This document shows, one piece after another, positions 1 to 8,912 of a DNA stretch of 64,000 nucleotides. A program made the position numbers and the translations under genes. Source of the stretch: Chitinophaga eiseniae (GTDB lineage Bacteria > Bacteroidota > Bacteroidia > Chitinophagales > Chitinophagaceae); the NCBI RefSeq assembly GCF_900167135.1, contig NZ_FUWZ01000002.1, positions 1,514,651 to 1,578,650 on the forward strand. The letters run 5' to 3'. The notes below the pieces were generated by a model. It saw only the letters and a program-made list of their open reading frames with translations, had not been told where the DNA came from and ran no database searches. Position 1 is the first letter of the stretch, and every line of letters begins with the position of its first letter.

Positions 1-737
1 CACCAGCCGCGCCAGTTGAACGGCACGAGGTTGTCCACGTAGTCTTTTTTGGGTGCGGTGCCCAGCCAGAGGTCCCAGTTCAGTTCTTTCGGAACTTCTG
101 CTTTGCCGGTAGGCCATGCAATGCCCTGCGGCCAAACGGGGCGGTCTGTCCAGCAGTATACGGTATGTACGTCACCGATCAGGCCGGCGTTGTACCATTC
201 CATCAGCTGACGAACGCCGTCGCCGGAAGCGCCCTGGTTACCCATCTGACTTACCACCTTATGTTTCTGGGCGCCCTGCGTGAGCATACGCGCTTCATAG
301 ATGTCATGCGTCAGTGGTTTCTGCACATATACGTGTTTCTTCAGCTGCATAGCGCCCATGGCGGCTACGGCGTGTGTGTGGTCCGGAGTGGACACGGAAA
401 CCGCATCAAAATTTTTATGCTCTTTATCGAACATCTCCCGGAAGTCGGCGTAGAACTTCGCTTTCGGGAATTTCTTAACGGCATCGGCCGCACGACGGGT
501 ATCTACGTCGCAGAGGTAAGCAATATCGGCGGGGCCTGCAGCAAATCCGGTAAGATCGCTGTAGCCTTTACCGCCAACACCGATACCGGCAACGCGCAGA
601 CGGTCGCTTGGCGCGGTATAACCTCTACCCAGTACATGACGTGGAACGATCATAAATCCCGCCGCGGCAAGGGCGCCGTTCCTCAGGAATGATCTGCGGG
701 ACACCTGGTTGTTCCCGCTCTTTTTTTCTGGAACCAT
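1..737 (-). CDS. Gfo/Idh/MocA family oxidoreductase, Tat-exported, C-terminus outside window
   Basis: About 245 codons are visible; the 3' part lies left of the window. The ATG at 737 opens a protein with a twin-arginine signal (S-R-R-S-F-L-R, residues 13-19) and a hydrophobic stretch, so export to the periplasm through Tat is likely. A Rossmann nucleotide-binding motif G-I-G-V-G-G follows at residues 51-56, and the family's E-K-P motif appears as Q-K-P in 'VYVQKPLTH' near residue 135. Family members are NAD(P)-dependent dehydrogenases or related enzymes acting on sugars and polyols; Tat-exported versions usually carry a tightly held cofactor. It lies downstream of a GMC flavoprotein and its small subunit on the same strand, which suggests oxidation of sugars or glycosides. 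The exact substrate cannot be told. Confidence 0.88.
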   Translation of the reverse strand, partial: MVPEKKSGNNQVSRRSFLRNGALAAAGFMIVPRHVLGRGYTAPSDRLRVAGIGVGGKGYSDLTGFAAGPADIAYLCDVDTRRAADAVKKFPKAKFYADFREMFDKEHKNFDAVSVSTPDHTHAVAAMGAMQLKKHVYVQKPLTHDIYEARMLTQGAQKHKVVSQMGNQGASGDGVRQLMEWYNAGLIGDVHTVYCWTDRPVWPQGIAWPTGKAEVPKELNWDLWLGTAPKKDYVDNLVPFNWRGW

Positions 738-879
738 GAGTGATATTCGTTTTTAGGTACTTATTAATGGCTTGATAATGATGAATCGCGGATCGCAGGG
801 GCGAAGATAAAAGGCGAAACCAGTTTTTCTATGCCCGCTTATCAATGGACGCTCCGGATTTATCATTCATAACGTTTAT

Positions 880-1566
880 TTAATCCCAGGTCATGATCTT
901 GCCTCTGTCTTCTATCTTGAGGCAGGTGGCCAGGGTTTTTTCGTCGTAGGCATAACCGTATTGTTTCAGTACGTCTGCCGGTACCCCGTCCCATTCGTTG
1001 GGGGTATTACCCACATAACCGAGGTCTTTGATACCGATTTTGCTGGTGAAGAAACCGGTGGCGGTCAGGCTGCGCATACGGTTGAAGAAGGCCACCCCCT
1101 GGCTGTTTTCAGGAGCCGCCTTTTCGGGGTAGGCGATCAGGTCCACTACGGCTATCCGTTGCTCGGGGCTGCACTCCGCAAAGGACTTATTATAGCGTTT
1201 GGCGCATTGAACGTCGAGCCAGCGGAGACCGCCGCGCATGGGCAGCTGATGTTCCGGTATATCTTTTACGATAAACTCAATGAACTCGGGCACTTTCGCG
1301 TCGGAGGCGCTGCCGGAATGTTCATCTGCCGGTATAATAATATCTGCGAGAATGGTGATGGTCTTCATTTCTTCTGCGGTGAAGAATTTTTCTTCCATCA
1401 GGCCTTTGTCCCGCAGGGCTTCGTCGGGCGTGCGCCCGTAGCCCGGGGTGTTGCCCGCTTTGGCCTCGCCGGTGTTTTTTTTGTCTTCACAGCCGGTGGC
1501 GGATAAGATAGTGCCTACAGATAAAGTTCCCAGCGCAAGGGCTTTAAGGGATTCTCTTCTATCCAT
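880..1566 (-). CDS. Gluconate 2-dehydrogenase subunit 3 family lipoprotein
   Basis: A 228-residue protein of the small-subunit family that accompanies GMC-type membrane dehydrogenases. The N-terminus has an Arg-Arg pair (residues 3-4), a hydrophobic segment and a lipobox-like S-A-T-G-C with Cys26, so it is probably a lipoprotein exported by Tat or Sec. The body contains the family's 'FFTAEEMKTITILADIIIP' opening and a 'FIEFIVKDI' segment. In this family the small subunit is needed for folding or export of the flavoprotein and has no catalytic site of its own. The partner GMC gene is 105 bp upstream on the same strand and the Gfo/Idh/MocA gene 142 bp downstream. No cytochrome c subunit is seen nearby, unlike classical gluconate 2-dehydrogenase. 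Confidence 0.87.
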   Translation of the reverse strand: MDRRESLKALALGTLSVGTILSATGCEDKKNTGEAKAGNTPGYGRTPDEALRDKGLMEEKFFTAEEMKTITILADIIIPADEHSGSASDAKVPEFIEFIVKDIPEHQLPMRGGLRWLDVQCAKRYNKSFAECSPEQRIAVVDLIAYPEKAAPENSQGVAFFNRMRSLTATGFFTSKIGIKDLGYVGNTPNEWDGVPADVLKQYGYAYDEKTLATCLKIEDRGKIMTWD

Positions 1567-1591
1567 TTGGGTATTTTTTTATTTGGTTATT

Positions 1592-1650
1592 TGATTATTT
1601 ACCGGGCGCTTTCGTTGTTTGGATCACCCGCTTCGGTCATTAAATAATCA
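1592..1650. repeat. AT-rich palindromic gap between GMC and subunit-3 genes
   Basis: tgattattta (1592-1601) and taaataatca (1641-1650) form a perfect 10-bp inverted repeat, with further partial pairing outward (words like atttggttatt, aaatggctaaat). The 105-bp gap separates two genes of one operon and may act as an mRNA processing or attenuation site. Confidence 0.4.
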
Positions 1651-1671
1651 GATAATTAAATGGCTAAATGA

Positions 1672-3411
1672 TTACAGGTTTTGTTTTTTCAATTGGTCCA
1701 CGATGTAGTCTGAAGCGCGCCAGGCGAGGGCGAGGATGGTCCAGGTCGGGTTTTTGTCCGCCTGCGACACAAAGGCGCCGCCGTCTACCACGAACAGGTT
1801 TTTTACCTCGTGTGACTGGTTGAATTTGTTGAGCACGGAAGTAGCCGGGTTGTCGCCCATACGGGTGGTGCCCACTTCGTGGATGATACGGCCGGGGTTT
1901 TCCAGTCCGTACATGGTGTCTGCACCGGCCTTGGTACCGGAAGGAATGCCGCCCATTTCAACGATCAGCTGTTCAAACGTGTCCTGCATATGTTTGGCCT
2001 GTTTGATCTCATGATCGCTCCAGGTATAATGGAAGCGCAGCACGGGAATACCGTATTTGTCTACCACGTTCGGATCTATTTCACAGTAGTTGTCTTCCCG
2101 GGCAATACATTCGCCTCTGCCGGCGAAACCGATATAGGCGCCATAATAACGGCGGTAGTCGTCTTTCAGCGATGCGCCATAACCGCCGGCTGCTTTGGGT
2201 TTGCCATCGCGGCCGGGGTATTTGCCGTTCATATTTTCGAGGCCAAAGCCGAAGCCGTAGGAAGGCATGTGCATGCCACCGCCGAGTTCAATATGGTAGC
2301 CACGGGCAAAATCCAGTTTTTTATTGTCGGCCCACCATGGGATGTACACGTGCATGCCGCCTACACCGTCTTCGTTGTAGCGTTTGCGGTCCATCAGGGC
2401 GGGTACGAAGCCGCCGCGGGACGCGCCGGTGGAGTCATGGAGATATTTACCCACAACGCCGCTGGAGTTGGCAAGGCCGTTAGGATGTTTGGCAGATTTG
2501 GAATTGAGCAGCAGGCGCGCTGATTCGCAGGCGCTGGCAGCGAGTACCACTACGCGGGCGTTAACGGAATACTCCTGCATGTCGGATTTATCGACGTAGG
2601 CCACCCCTGTGGCCTTGCCGCTGTCGTCAGTGAGCACTTCCCGTACCATGGCGCCGGTGTAGAGGTCTACATGACCACTTTTCATGGCAGGTTTGATCAG
2701 TACGGAGGACGAGGAAAAGTCGCCGTACACGGTACAGCCGCGGCTACACTGACTGCAATAGAAGCATGGGCTACGGTCTTTGTTGACGGAGCGGGTGAGA
2801 ATAGACAGGCGGGCGGGAATCACGGGAAGGCCCATTTTTTCGCCGGCGCGTTTTACCATCAGCTCGTGGAGCCTGGGTTTGGGAGGAGGTAGGAAGAAAC
2901 CGTCCGGTTCATTGGGCAGGTTTTCTTTAGAGCCGAAAACACCGATCAGCTTATCTACCTTGTCATAATAAGGCGATACGTCCTGGTAACTGATAGGCCA
3001 GTCGTCTCCCAGTCCGTCATAACTTTTATGTTTGAAATCGCGTTCTCCAAAACGAAGGGAAATACGGCCCCAGTGGTTGGTGCGGCCTCCCAGCATACGG
3101 GAGCGGAACCAGTCAAATGCTGTCCCGTTCTTTGTCGTGTATGGCTCACCGTCAATCTCCCATCCGCCGTAGGCGGCATCAAAATCGCCGAAAGGGCGGG
3201 TAGTGCTGGCGCCTCTTCTGGGAGATTCATAGGGCCATTTCAGTTGAGTCGCCTGCTCCGGGTCTGCCGGATCATATTTTGGCCCCGCTTCCAGGAGCGC
3301 TACTTTAAGCCCGGCCTCTGATAATATTTTGGCTGTCATGCCGCCGCCGGCGCCAGATCCAACAATACAAACATCATAAAGCTTAGCCTGTTTTTTAATT
3401 TCAAAAGCCAT
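1672..3411 (-). CDS. GMC family FAD-dependent oxidoreductase with Cys cluster
   Basis: A 579-residue glucose-methanol-choline flavoprotein. The FAD dinucleotide motif G-S-G-A-G-G-G lies at residues 18-24, and the C-terminal GMC region holds the usual His/Asn pair, His511 in 'HEVGTTRMG' and Asn554 in 'NPTW'. Cys216, Cys219, Cys222 and Cys226 form a C-x2-C-x2-C-x3-C cluster, which looks like an iron-sulfur site as found in some membrane-linked FAD sugar dehydrogenases. It should oxidise a sugar, sugar acid or glycoside hydroxyl and pass electrons on, not to oxygen. The next gene encodes the matching small subunit. Related GMC/subunit-3 pairs in other bacteria include gluconate and glucoside 3-dehydrogenases; which applies here is not decided by sequence reading. 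No signal peptide is seen; the small subunit may carry it out. Confidence 0.9.
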   Translation of the reverse strand: MAFEIKKQAKLYDVCIVGSGAGGGMTAKILSEAGLKVALLEAGPKYDPADPEQATQLKWPYESPRRGASTTRPFGDFDAAYGGWEIDGEPYTTKNGTAFDWFRSRMLGGRTNHWGRISLRFGERDFKHKSYDGLGDDWPISYQDVSPYYDKVDKLIGVFGSKENLPNEPDGFFLPPPKPRLHELMVKRAGEKMGLPVIPARLSILTRSVNKDRSPCFYCSQCSRGCTVYGDFSSSSVLIKPAMKSGHVDLYTGAMVREVLTDDSGKATGVAYVDKSDMQEYSVNARVVVLAASACESARLLLNSKSAKHPNGLANSSGVVGKYLHDSTGASRGGFVPALMDRKRYNEDGVGGMHVYIPWWADNKKLDFARGYHIELGGGMHMPSYGFGFGLENMNGKYPGRDGKPKAAGGYGASLKDDYRRYYGAYIGFAGRGECIAREDNYCEIDPNVVDKYGIPVLRFHYTWSDHEIKQAKHMQDTFEQLIVEMGGIPSGTKAGADTMYGLENPGRIIHEVGTTRMGDNPATSVLNKFNQSHEVKNLFVVDGGAFVSQADKNPTWTILALAWRASDYIVDQLKKQNL

Positions 3412-3494
3412 CTGCGTGGAAATTTTTAGACTTTATTTAAAGAACACCGGTTTTAAATCTATAAATTAAATGCGTAAAAAGCTGTCTTTTTTTT

Positions 3495-4955
3495 ATGAGT
3501 GACCAGACACCCTACATCATCGGCGCAGATATTGGCACCAGTAGTGCTAAAACGATTGGGCTGAGGCTTCAAAACGGAGCGGTGGCAGGCGTATTTCAAC
3601 AGGCTTATGCCACCCGCTACCCGCAGCCGGGATATGCGGAGCAAGATCCGCTGCTGTTGCTGGATGCGGTGAAAAAAGGTATCCGTGAAGTGGTGTCCCG
3701 GGCGGGGCATCCGCCGGCGGCCATCTCCTTCAGCAGCGCCATGCACAGCATTATGGCGGCAGATGGCGATGGCCAGGCGCTTACGCCGCTGATCCTCTGG
3801 GCCGACAATCGCAGCGAGCCGCAGGCGCTGGCCCTGCGCGACACAGAAGCGGGGAAAAGGCTGTACCGGCAGACCGGCACCCCGGTACATGCCATGTCGC
3901 CCCTCTGTAAGTTACGCTGGCTGCGGGAACAGCAGCCGGCACTTTTCGCCCGGGCGGCCATCTTCCCGGGTATCAAGGAATATATCATACATCATTTTTT
4001 CGGGAGATATTATAGCGATCATAGTATTGCCTCCGCTACCGGGCTGTTTGACATTGCCGGGCTGCAGTGGAGCCGGGAGGCGCTGGACTATGCCGGTATT
4101 ACGGCCGCGCAGCTGCCGGAGCCGGTACCGGCCACTTTCCGGCTGCCGCCCTTATTACCCGCGGTGGCTGCGGAACTGGGCATACCAGCCGATACGCCTT
4201 TCATCATCGGTGGTAGCGACGGATGCCTGGCCCAGCTGGGCAGCCACGCGCTGGACCCGGGGCATGCCACCGTCACCATCGGTACCAGCGGGGCGGTACG
4301 CATGGCTTCTTCCCGGCCACAGACAGACGCCCATGGCCGCCTGTTCACCTACCTGCTGACGGACGACGTCTATATCACCGGTGGCGCCACCAATAATGGC
4401 GGCGCGCTGCTGCAATGGCTGGTGCGCGATTTCCTGCGGATGCCGCTGACAGCCCTGCAACCGCTGGTGGACGAGGCGCTGCAAACAGACACCGGTCCTT
4501 TGTTATGCCTGCCCTACCTGCTGGGGGAGCGGGCGCCTATCTGGAACAGCCACGCTACCGCAGCTTTTGTGGGCATACAACCCGGTCATACCGCGGCGCA
4601 TTTTATGCGGGCCATGCTGGAAGGGATCTGTTTTGCGCTGTTGAGCATCCGCCAGGCGCTGACGGAAACTGCCGGACCGGTACGCCGGATATCTGTCAGT
4701 GGTGGATTTACCGCTACCCCGGGATGGATACAGTTGCTGGCCGATGTTTTCGGGCAGGAGATGACGCTCGATCAGCAGAACGACGCCTCGGCGATGGGAG
4801 CTATTATATTGGCTGCCAATGTGTTGCAGTTGCCGTTTGGGGCCTGGGAAGGAACGCCGGCGATGATTTTTTCACCCGACAAAGAGAAATATGAGGGATA
4901 TCAGCAAAAATACGGGCGGTTCCTGCGACTGTACGAGGCGGTGAAGGAAATTTAG
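3495..4955 (+). CDS. gntK: Gluconokinase-type FGGY carbohydrate kinase
   Basis: A 486-residue FGGY kinase, the normal length for the family. The N-terminal phosphate loop reads 'GADIGTSSAKT' (residues 10-20), 'FSSAMHSIM' matches gluconokinases of the FGGY type, and the likely catalytic base is Asp242 in 'GGSDGC'. The second FGGY domain has 'GGATNNGG' and 'SGGFT' ATP-binding motifs. The probable reaction is ATP-dependent phosphorylation of gluconate to 6-phosphogluconate in the cytoplasm. It diverges from the GMC gene across an 83-bp gap, so the two units may be jointly controlled, and a sugar-acid product of the dehydrogenases would be a sensible substrate. Other sugar-acid substrates cannot be excluded. 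Confidence 0.85.
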   Translation: MSDQTPYIIGADIGTSSAKTIGLRLQNGAVAGVFQQAYATRYPQPGYAEQDPLLLLDAVKKGIREVVSRAGHPPAAISFSSAMHSIMAADGDGQALTPLILWADNRSEPQALALRDTEAGKRLYRQTGTPVHAMSPLCKLRWLREQQPALFARAAIFPGIKEYIIHHFFGRYYSDHSIASATGLFDIAGLQWSREALDYAGITAAQLPEPVPATFRLPPLLPAVAAELGIPADTPFIIGGSDGCLAQLGSHALDPGHATVTIGTSGAVRMASSRPQTDAHGRLFTYLLTDDVYITGGATNNGGALLQWLVRDFLRMPLTALQPLVDEALQTDTGPLLCLPYLLGERAPIWNSHATAAFVGIQPGHTAAHFMRAMLEGICFALLSIRQALTETAGPVRRISVSGGFTATPGWIQLLADVFGQEMTLDQQNDASAMGAIILAANVLQLPFGAWEGTPAMIFSPDKEKYEGYQQKYGRFLRLYEAVKEI

Positions 4956-4965
4956 CCATTGGGTT

Positions 4966-5031
4966 ATTTTGGTATTTGGTTATTTAGAAGCCCCTCAATC
5001 AACGGGTTCGTCAATAACCAAATATCAAAAT
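4966..5031. repeat. AT-rich intergenic inverted repeat between gntK and mutL
   Basis: Arms at 4966-4984 and 5013-5031 match at 18 of 19 positions with a 28-nt spacer. The right side continues as three tandem 'atatcaaa'-like units up to 5046. It sits between convergent genes and may act as a bidirectional terminator, or be one copy of a dispersed intergenic repeat (similar words occur at 1582-1674 and 59578-59690). Confidence 0.6.
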
Positions 5032-5050
5032 ATCAAAATATCAAAATGAT

Positions 5051-6952
5051 TTAGTTGCCTCTTTCGAACATCCGGGCCAGGTCCGTGAGTTTGAATGAGA
5101 TGAAGGTGAACTTCCCGCTGGGCGCCACATTGGGCATGCTGCAGGCGAAGAGTTCATCGATCATGTTCTGCATTTCACGGGCAGACAGGATTTTGCCGGC
5201 CGGGATGGCGTTGTTGCGCGCCATAGAGCGTACCAGCTGTTCGCGGCGGTTGATTTTAAGCTCACTGAAGTTTTTAAACTGCTCCAGGAGGCCTTCTATC
5301 GTTGCCTGGTCATTGCCAGACTGCATATCGGCGGGGGTACCTCTTACGATAAAGGTATGGTTGCCGAAGGGTTCCAGTTCATAGCCCAGCGCCTGGAGTT
5401 CGGGCAGCATCTCCGTGATCAGCACAGCGTCTGCGGGAGGCAGCTGCAGGGTCTGGGGGAAGAGGCTTTGCTGGGTGGCCATCGGTGTTTCTTCGAGGGC
5501 GCGCTGGTAGCGTTCAAACAGGATACGTTCGTGGGCTGCCTGCTGGTCTATCAGGATGAAGCCTGATTTTATCTGGGACAGGATAAACTGCTGATGTACC
5601 TGCACCGGCACTTTCTGGTCGGTGGCGGTGTCCTGCCAGCGTTCGTCGATCACGGAAGCCGTGGCGTGGGGCTGGCTTTCGTAGGTCACGGCCGGGCGGG
5701 TTTCCGGCTCCACGGTATAGGAGCTGATGGTGTAACCTTCGGTTTCCGGCGTGTTTTTATTGCTTTCGTACAGGTCTTTCCAGTGCTTCAGATTGCTGCT
5801 GTTGCTGCTTTTGTCAATCATATGGGCCTGGTTGGCCTGTGTAAAGGATTTATAGAGGGGGGAATGGGTGTATTCCTCCTGTTGTTGTTTGGTGAAGGGT
5901 TTGCTCACTGCGTCCAGGGCCTGTATGCTGGGGTCCAGGTCGAAATCGAGCGTGGCGGTCACATTGAACTGTGCCAGCGCGTGTTTCACCGTTGCCTGCA
6001 CGAAGGCGTACATTACTTTTTCATCGTCGAACTTGATTTCCTGTTTGGTCGGGTGTACGTTGATGTCCACATGTTCGGGGTTTACATCAATAAACAGGAC
6101 GTACAGCGGGTAGCTGTCTGCCGGGATGATATCTGCGAAAGCGCTCATCACTGCGTGGTGCAGGTAAGGGCTTTTGATGTACCGGTTGTTGACAAAAAAG
6201 AACTGGTCGCCCCTGGTTTTTTTGGCTGTTTCCGGTTTACCGACAAAACCGTATACGTTCATATAGTCGGTACTTTCCTTCACATTGACCAGGCGGGCGT
6301 TGTAATGCTGCCCCAGGATGGCGATGATCCGCTGTTTCAGGGAGCCTTTATCGAGATGGAACAGTTGCTGGTTGTTGCTGGTGAGGGAGAACTGCAGTTG
6401 GGGGAAGGCCATGGCCACCCTGATAAACTCGTCCACAATATGTCGCATTTCTGCCGCGTTACTCTTAAGGAAGTTGCGGCGGGCGGGCACATTGAAAAAG
6501 AGGTTTTTCATGGCGATGCTGGTACCTTCCGCGGTCTGGCAGGGTTCCTGCTTTTTGATCACGCTGTTGTCTATCTCTACATAGGAACCTACGTCGGCGC
6601 CTTTTTTCCGGCTTTTGAGTTCTACCTGGGAAACGGCTGCGATTGAAGCGAGGGCTTCTCCTCTGAAACCCATGGTCCGGATCTGGAAGAGGTCATCTAT
6701 GGATTGTATCTTAGAGGTGGCATGGCGCTCAAAGCACATACGGGCATCTGTTTCGCTCATACCGCCACCGTTATCGATTACCTGCACCAGTTCTTTGCCT
6801 GCGTCTTTTATGATCAGCTGAATCTCCGTCGCACCTGCGTCCACGGCATTTTCCAGTAATTCTTTTACCGCTGATGCCGGTCTTTGTATCACTTCGCCCG
6901 CAGCTATCTGGTTCGCTATATTGTCTGGTAATAAATTGATGATGTCCGCCAC
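5051..6952 (-). CDS. mutL: DNA mismatch repair protein MutL
   Basis: A 633-residue MutL. The N-terminal GHKL ATPase shows 'KELLENAVDAG', 'DNGGGM' and 'GFRGEAL'; the middle transducer domain and a variable linker (about residues 340-430) follow, then a C-terminal dimerisation domain. It links MutS mismatch recognition to strand removal. The endonuclease motif of methyl-independent MutL is altered: D-Q-Q-A-A-H-E-R instead of D-Q-H-A, and no C-P-H-G-R-P motif is present (the equivalent region reads 'CSMPNVAPSGK'). From memory, other Bacteroidota MutL proteins share such changes, so nicking activity is uncertain. The start is GTG at 6952; an in-frame TAA lies immediately upstream, which rules out a longer protein. 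Confidence 0.95.
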   Translation of the reverse strand: MADIINLLPDNIANQIAAGEVIQRPASAVKELLENAVDAGATEIQLIIKDAGKELVQVIDNGGGMSETDARMCFERHATSKIQSIDDLFQIRTMGFRGEALASIAAVSQVELKSRKKGADVGSYVEIDNSVIKKQEPCQTAEGTSIAMKNLFFNVPARRNFLKSNAAEMRHIVDEFIRVAMAFPQLQFSLTSNNQQLFHLDKGSLKQRIIAILGQHYNARLVNVKESTDYMNVYGFVGKPETAKKTRGDQFFFVNNRYIKSPYLHHAVMSAFADIIPADSYPLYVLFIDVNPEHVDINVHPTKQEIKFDDEKVMYAFVQATVKHALAQFNVTATLDFDLDPSIQALDAVSKPFTKQQQEEYTHSPLYKSFTQANQAHMIDKSSNSSNLKHWKDLYESNKNTPETEGYTISSYTVEPETRPAVTYESQPHATASVIDERWQDTATDQKVPVQVHQQFILSQIKSGFILIDQQAAHERILFERYQRALEETPMATQQSLFPQTLQLPPADAVLITEMLPELQALGYELEPFGNHTFIVRGTPADMQSGNDQATIEGLLEQFKNFSELKINRREQLVRSMARNNAIPAGKILSAREMQNMIDELFACSMPNVAPSGKFTFISFKLTDLARMFERGN

Positions 6953-7186
6953 TTAACTAGCCTTTTGGCGTAAAGTTAATAATTTATACGCAGTTGCTCG
7001 CGGGTGATTATCAGACTGTTTGAAACATTTAAGCACGGGATTTGCGAAATACCAGGTTGATTTGCAGGAAATAACAATCCATTAAGCCAGTTCATACGTA
7101 ATTTATTAAGAGAAAAAATATTCATCAGGCCAACAGAGAAAAATACAATGATAGTGTTAATGACCCGTTAACGGAAACAAAACGCT

Positions 7187-7759
7187 ATGCATGAACCTGC
7201 AGAATCTGATAATTTTGAGCATCTTATTAGTCACCAACTGAACAGACCCACGCTAAAAAGCGACAAAAAGAAATCAATGGAAGAAGGAAAAAAGAAGGGA
7301 GAAGTTTACTCCCATTCGGATACAAGTAAGGTTAACTTAACGGATGACGAATGGAAAAAGATCTTACCGCCGGAAGTTTATAACATCGCCAGAGAGAAGG
7401 GAACAGAATGGGCATTTACCGGCAAGTACTGGAATAGCAATGAAAAAGGGACCTATTATTGTGCAGCCTGTGGCCATCCGCTTTTTGTATCCAATGCCAA
7501 ATTTGAGAGCAGCTGTGGCTGGCCCAGCTTTTTTGAGCCGGTAGCCAAAGCCAGCGTCATCTATGCCCCCGATAACAGTCATGGCATGCACCGCACCGAA
7601 GTATTATGCGGCCGCTGCAGATCGCACCTCGGGCATGTTTTTGACGACGGTCCGCCGCCAACAGGACTCCGCTACTGTATCAACTCTGTGATCCTGGATT
7701 TTGAACAGGCCACAGAAGCCGACAAGCAATATTCAGAAAAAGGAAAGGAAAAAGAATAA
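7187..7759 (+). CDS. msrB: Peptide-methionine (R)-S-oxide reductase MsrB
   Basis: MsrB reduces the R form of methionine sulfoxide in oxidised proteins. The protein has two CxxC zinc pairs (C-A-A-C and C-G-R-C), the substrate motif 'CGWPSF', 'HLGHVFDDGP' and the catalytic cysteine Cys164 in R-Y-C-I-N-S (numbering from the ATG at 7187). The conserved domain begins near residue 45, so the first 30 residues are extra; an internal ATG at 7277 gives a 160-residue protein closer to the usual size and may be the true start. No signal peptide is seen, so it is cytoplasmic. It stands alone between mutL and a SRPBCC gene on the opposite side of a 234-bp gap. Confidence 0.93.
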   Translation: MHEPAESDNFEHLISHQLNRPTLKSDKKKSMEEGKKKGEVYSHSDTSKVNLTDDEWKKILPPEVYNIAREKGTEWAFTGKYWNSNEKGTYYCAACGHPLFVSNAKFESSCGWPSFFEPVAKASVIYAPDNSHGMHRTEVLCGRCRSHLGHVFDDGPPPTGLRYCINSVILDFEQATEADKQYSEKGKEKE

Positions 7760-7841
7760 CCCGAACTGTTTATCACTGATGCCAACAGCTCCGGAGGCAC
7801 AATAAAAAGCGTATTTTTATTGTAATCAATTCACCGGAGTT

Positions 7842-8858
7842 ATGAAAGTCTTAAAAGCACTTGCCTGGATTGTAGGTATTCTCTTGCTTGTACTGATTAT
7901 ACTCATTTTTGCTGCCCCAACCCAAATGCACGTGGAACGTACGGTGGAAATCAACGCACCGGCATCTGTCGTGTGGAATGATATTGTCCGGTTCGAGAAG
8001 TTCAACCAATGGAATACCTGGAAAATGATGGACTCCACCGCGGAATACACTATAACCGGAGACGACGGCACCGTGGGCGCTGTCAGCTCCTGGAAAGGCA
8101 AAAAGATAGGAGAGGGCAAACTGCAGCATCTCTCGCTCGATCCGTATAAATCCGTTCAGCAGAAACTGACATTCATTTCTCCGTTCCACTCCGAGTCGGA
8201 CGTGTTCTTCCAGCTCTCGGAGGCTGCCGGCAAAACCAAAGTGGTATGGGGCTTCGACGCCCATTACGACCGCCCGCAGAACGTGATGGCCCTTTTTATG
8301 AAAGGCGCGCTGGAAGAAGATTTCGCCAAAGGGCTCAGTAACCTCAAAAGTATGGCAGAGGCCGATAAGAACGGCCCGGGAACGCCGAACGGGATCAATG
8401 TCACCGTACGGGAAATGGATTATCCCGCCACCACCTATGCTGCTGTCCGGAAAACCGTGCCTTTTAAAGGGATCTCTGATTATTACCGGACCAACCTGGA
8501 ACAGATCTACAAAGCGGCCACAACCGCAAAGCTCCAGCCGGGCGTGCCTTGCGGCCTTTTTTATACCTGGGATGAAAGAAAACGGGAAACAGACATGGCG
8601 GCTGCCATACCGGTACCGGAAGGGAGCTCCTTGGGACCTGGATTCGAAATCATCAAACTGCCGGCTGCTCAGGCCGCCTATGTGGACTACTACGGGCCCT
8701 ACGATAAAATCGCCAATGCCCACGTCGCCATCCAGCAGTTCATAGAAAAAAAGGGTAAAAAAGTAATTCCGCCCACCATGGAGATGTATGTGACAGATCC
8801 GGGCAAAGAGAAGGATAGTAGCAAATGGCTGACGAAGGTCATTTACTTTATGCAGTGA
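7842..8858 (+). CDS. Membrane-anchored SRPBCC + GyrI-like ligand-binding protein
   Basis: A 338-residue protein with one N-terminal membrane helix (residues 4-25), a START/SRPBCC lipid- or ligand-binding fold (about 33-170, 'ERTVEINAPASVVWNDI') and a GyrI-like small-molecule-binding domain (about 183-338, with 'MDYPATTYAAVRKTVPF' and 'AAYVDYYGPYDKI'). GyrI-like domains bind hydrophobic compounds and are often fused to AraC or MerR regulators; here no DNA-binding domain is present. The helix would hold both pockets on the outer face of the inner membrane. The ligand is unknown and no enzyme site is obvious. It is a single gene, with the YciI gene convergent to it. Confidence 0.8.
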   Translation: MKVLKALAWIVGILLLVLIILIFAAPTQMHVERTVEINAPASVVWNDIVRFEKFNQWNTWKMMDSTAEYTITGDDGTVGAVSSWKGKKIGEGKLQHLSLDPYKSVQQKLTFISPFHSESDVFFQLSEAAGKTKVVWGFDAHYDRPQNVMALFMKGALEEDFAKGLSNLKSMAEADKNGPGTPNGINVTVREMDYPATTYAAVRKTVPFKGISDYYRTNLEQIYKAATTAKLQPGVPCGLFYTWDERKRETDMAAAIPVPEGSSLGPGFEIIKLPAAQAAYVDYYGPYDKIANAHVAIQQFIEKKGKKVIPPTMEMYVTDPGKEKDSSKWLTKVIYFMQ

Positions 8859-8912
8859 GCATCAGCACTAACGGAAAGAAATCAACGAAAAAAGCCGGCA
8901 AAAACGGAAAGA

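Noticed and set aside
5594..6646. 350-codon open frame opposite mutL
   Set aside because: Antisense to mutL and without family motifs.
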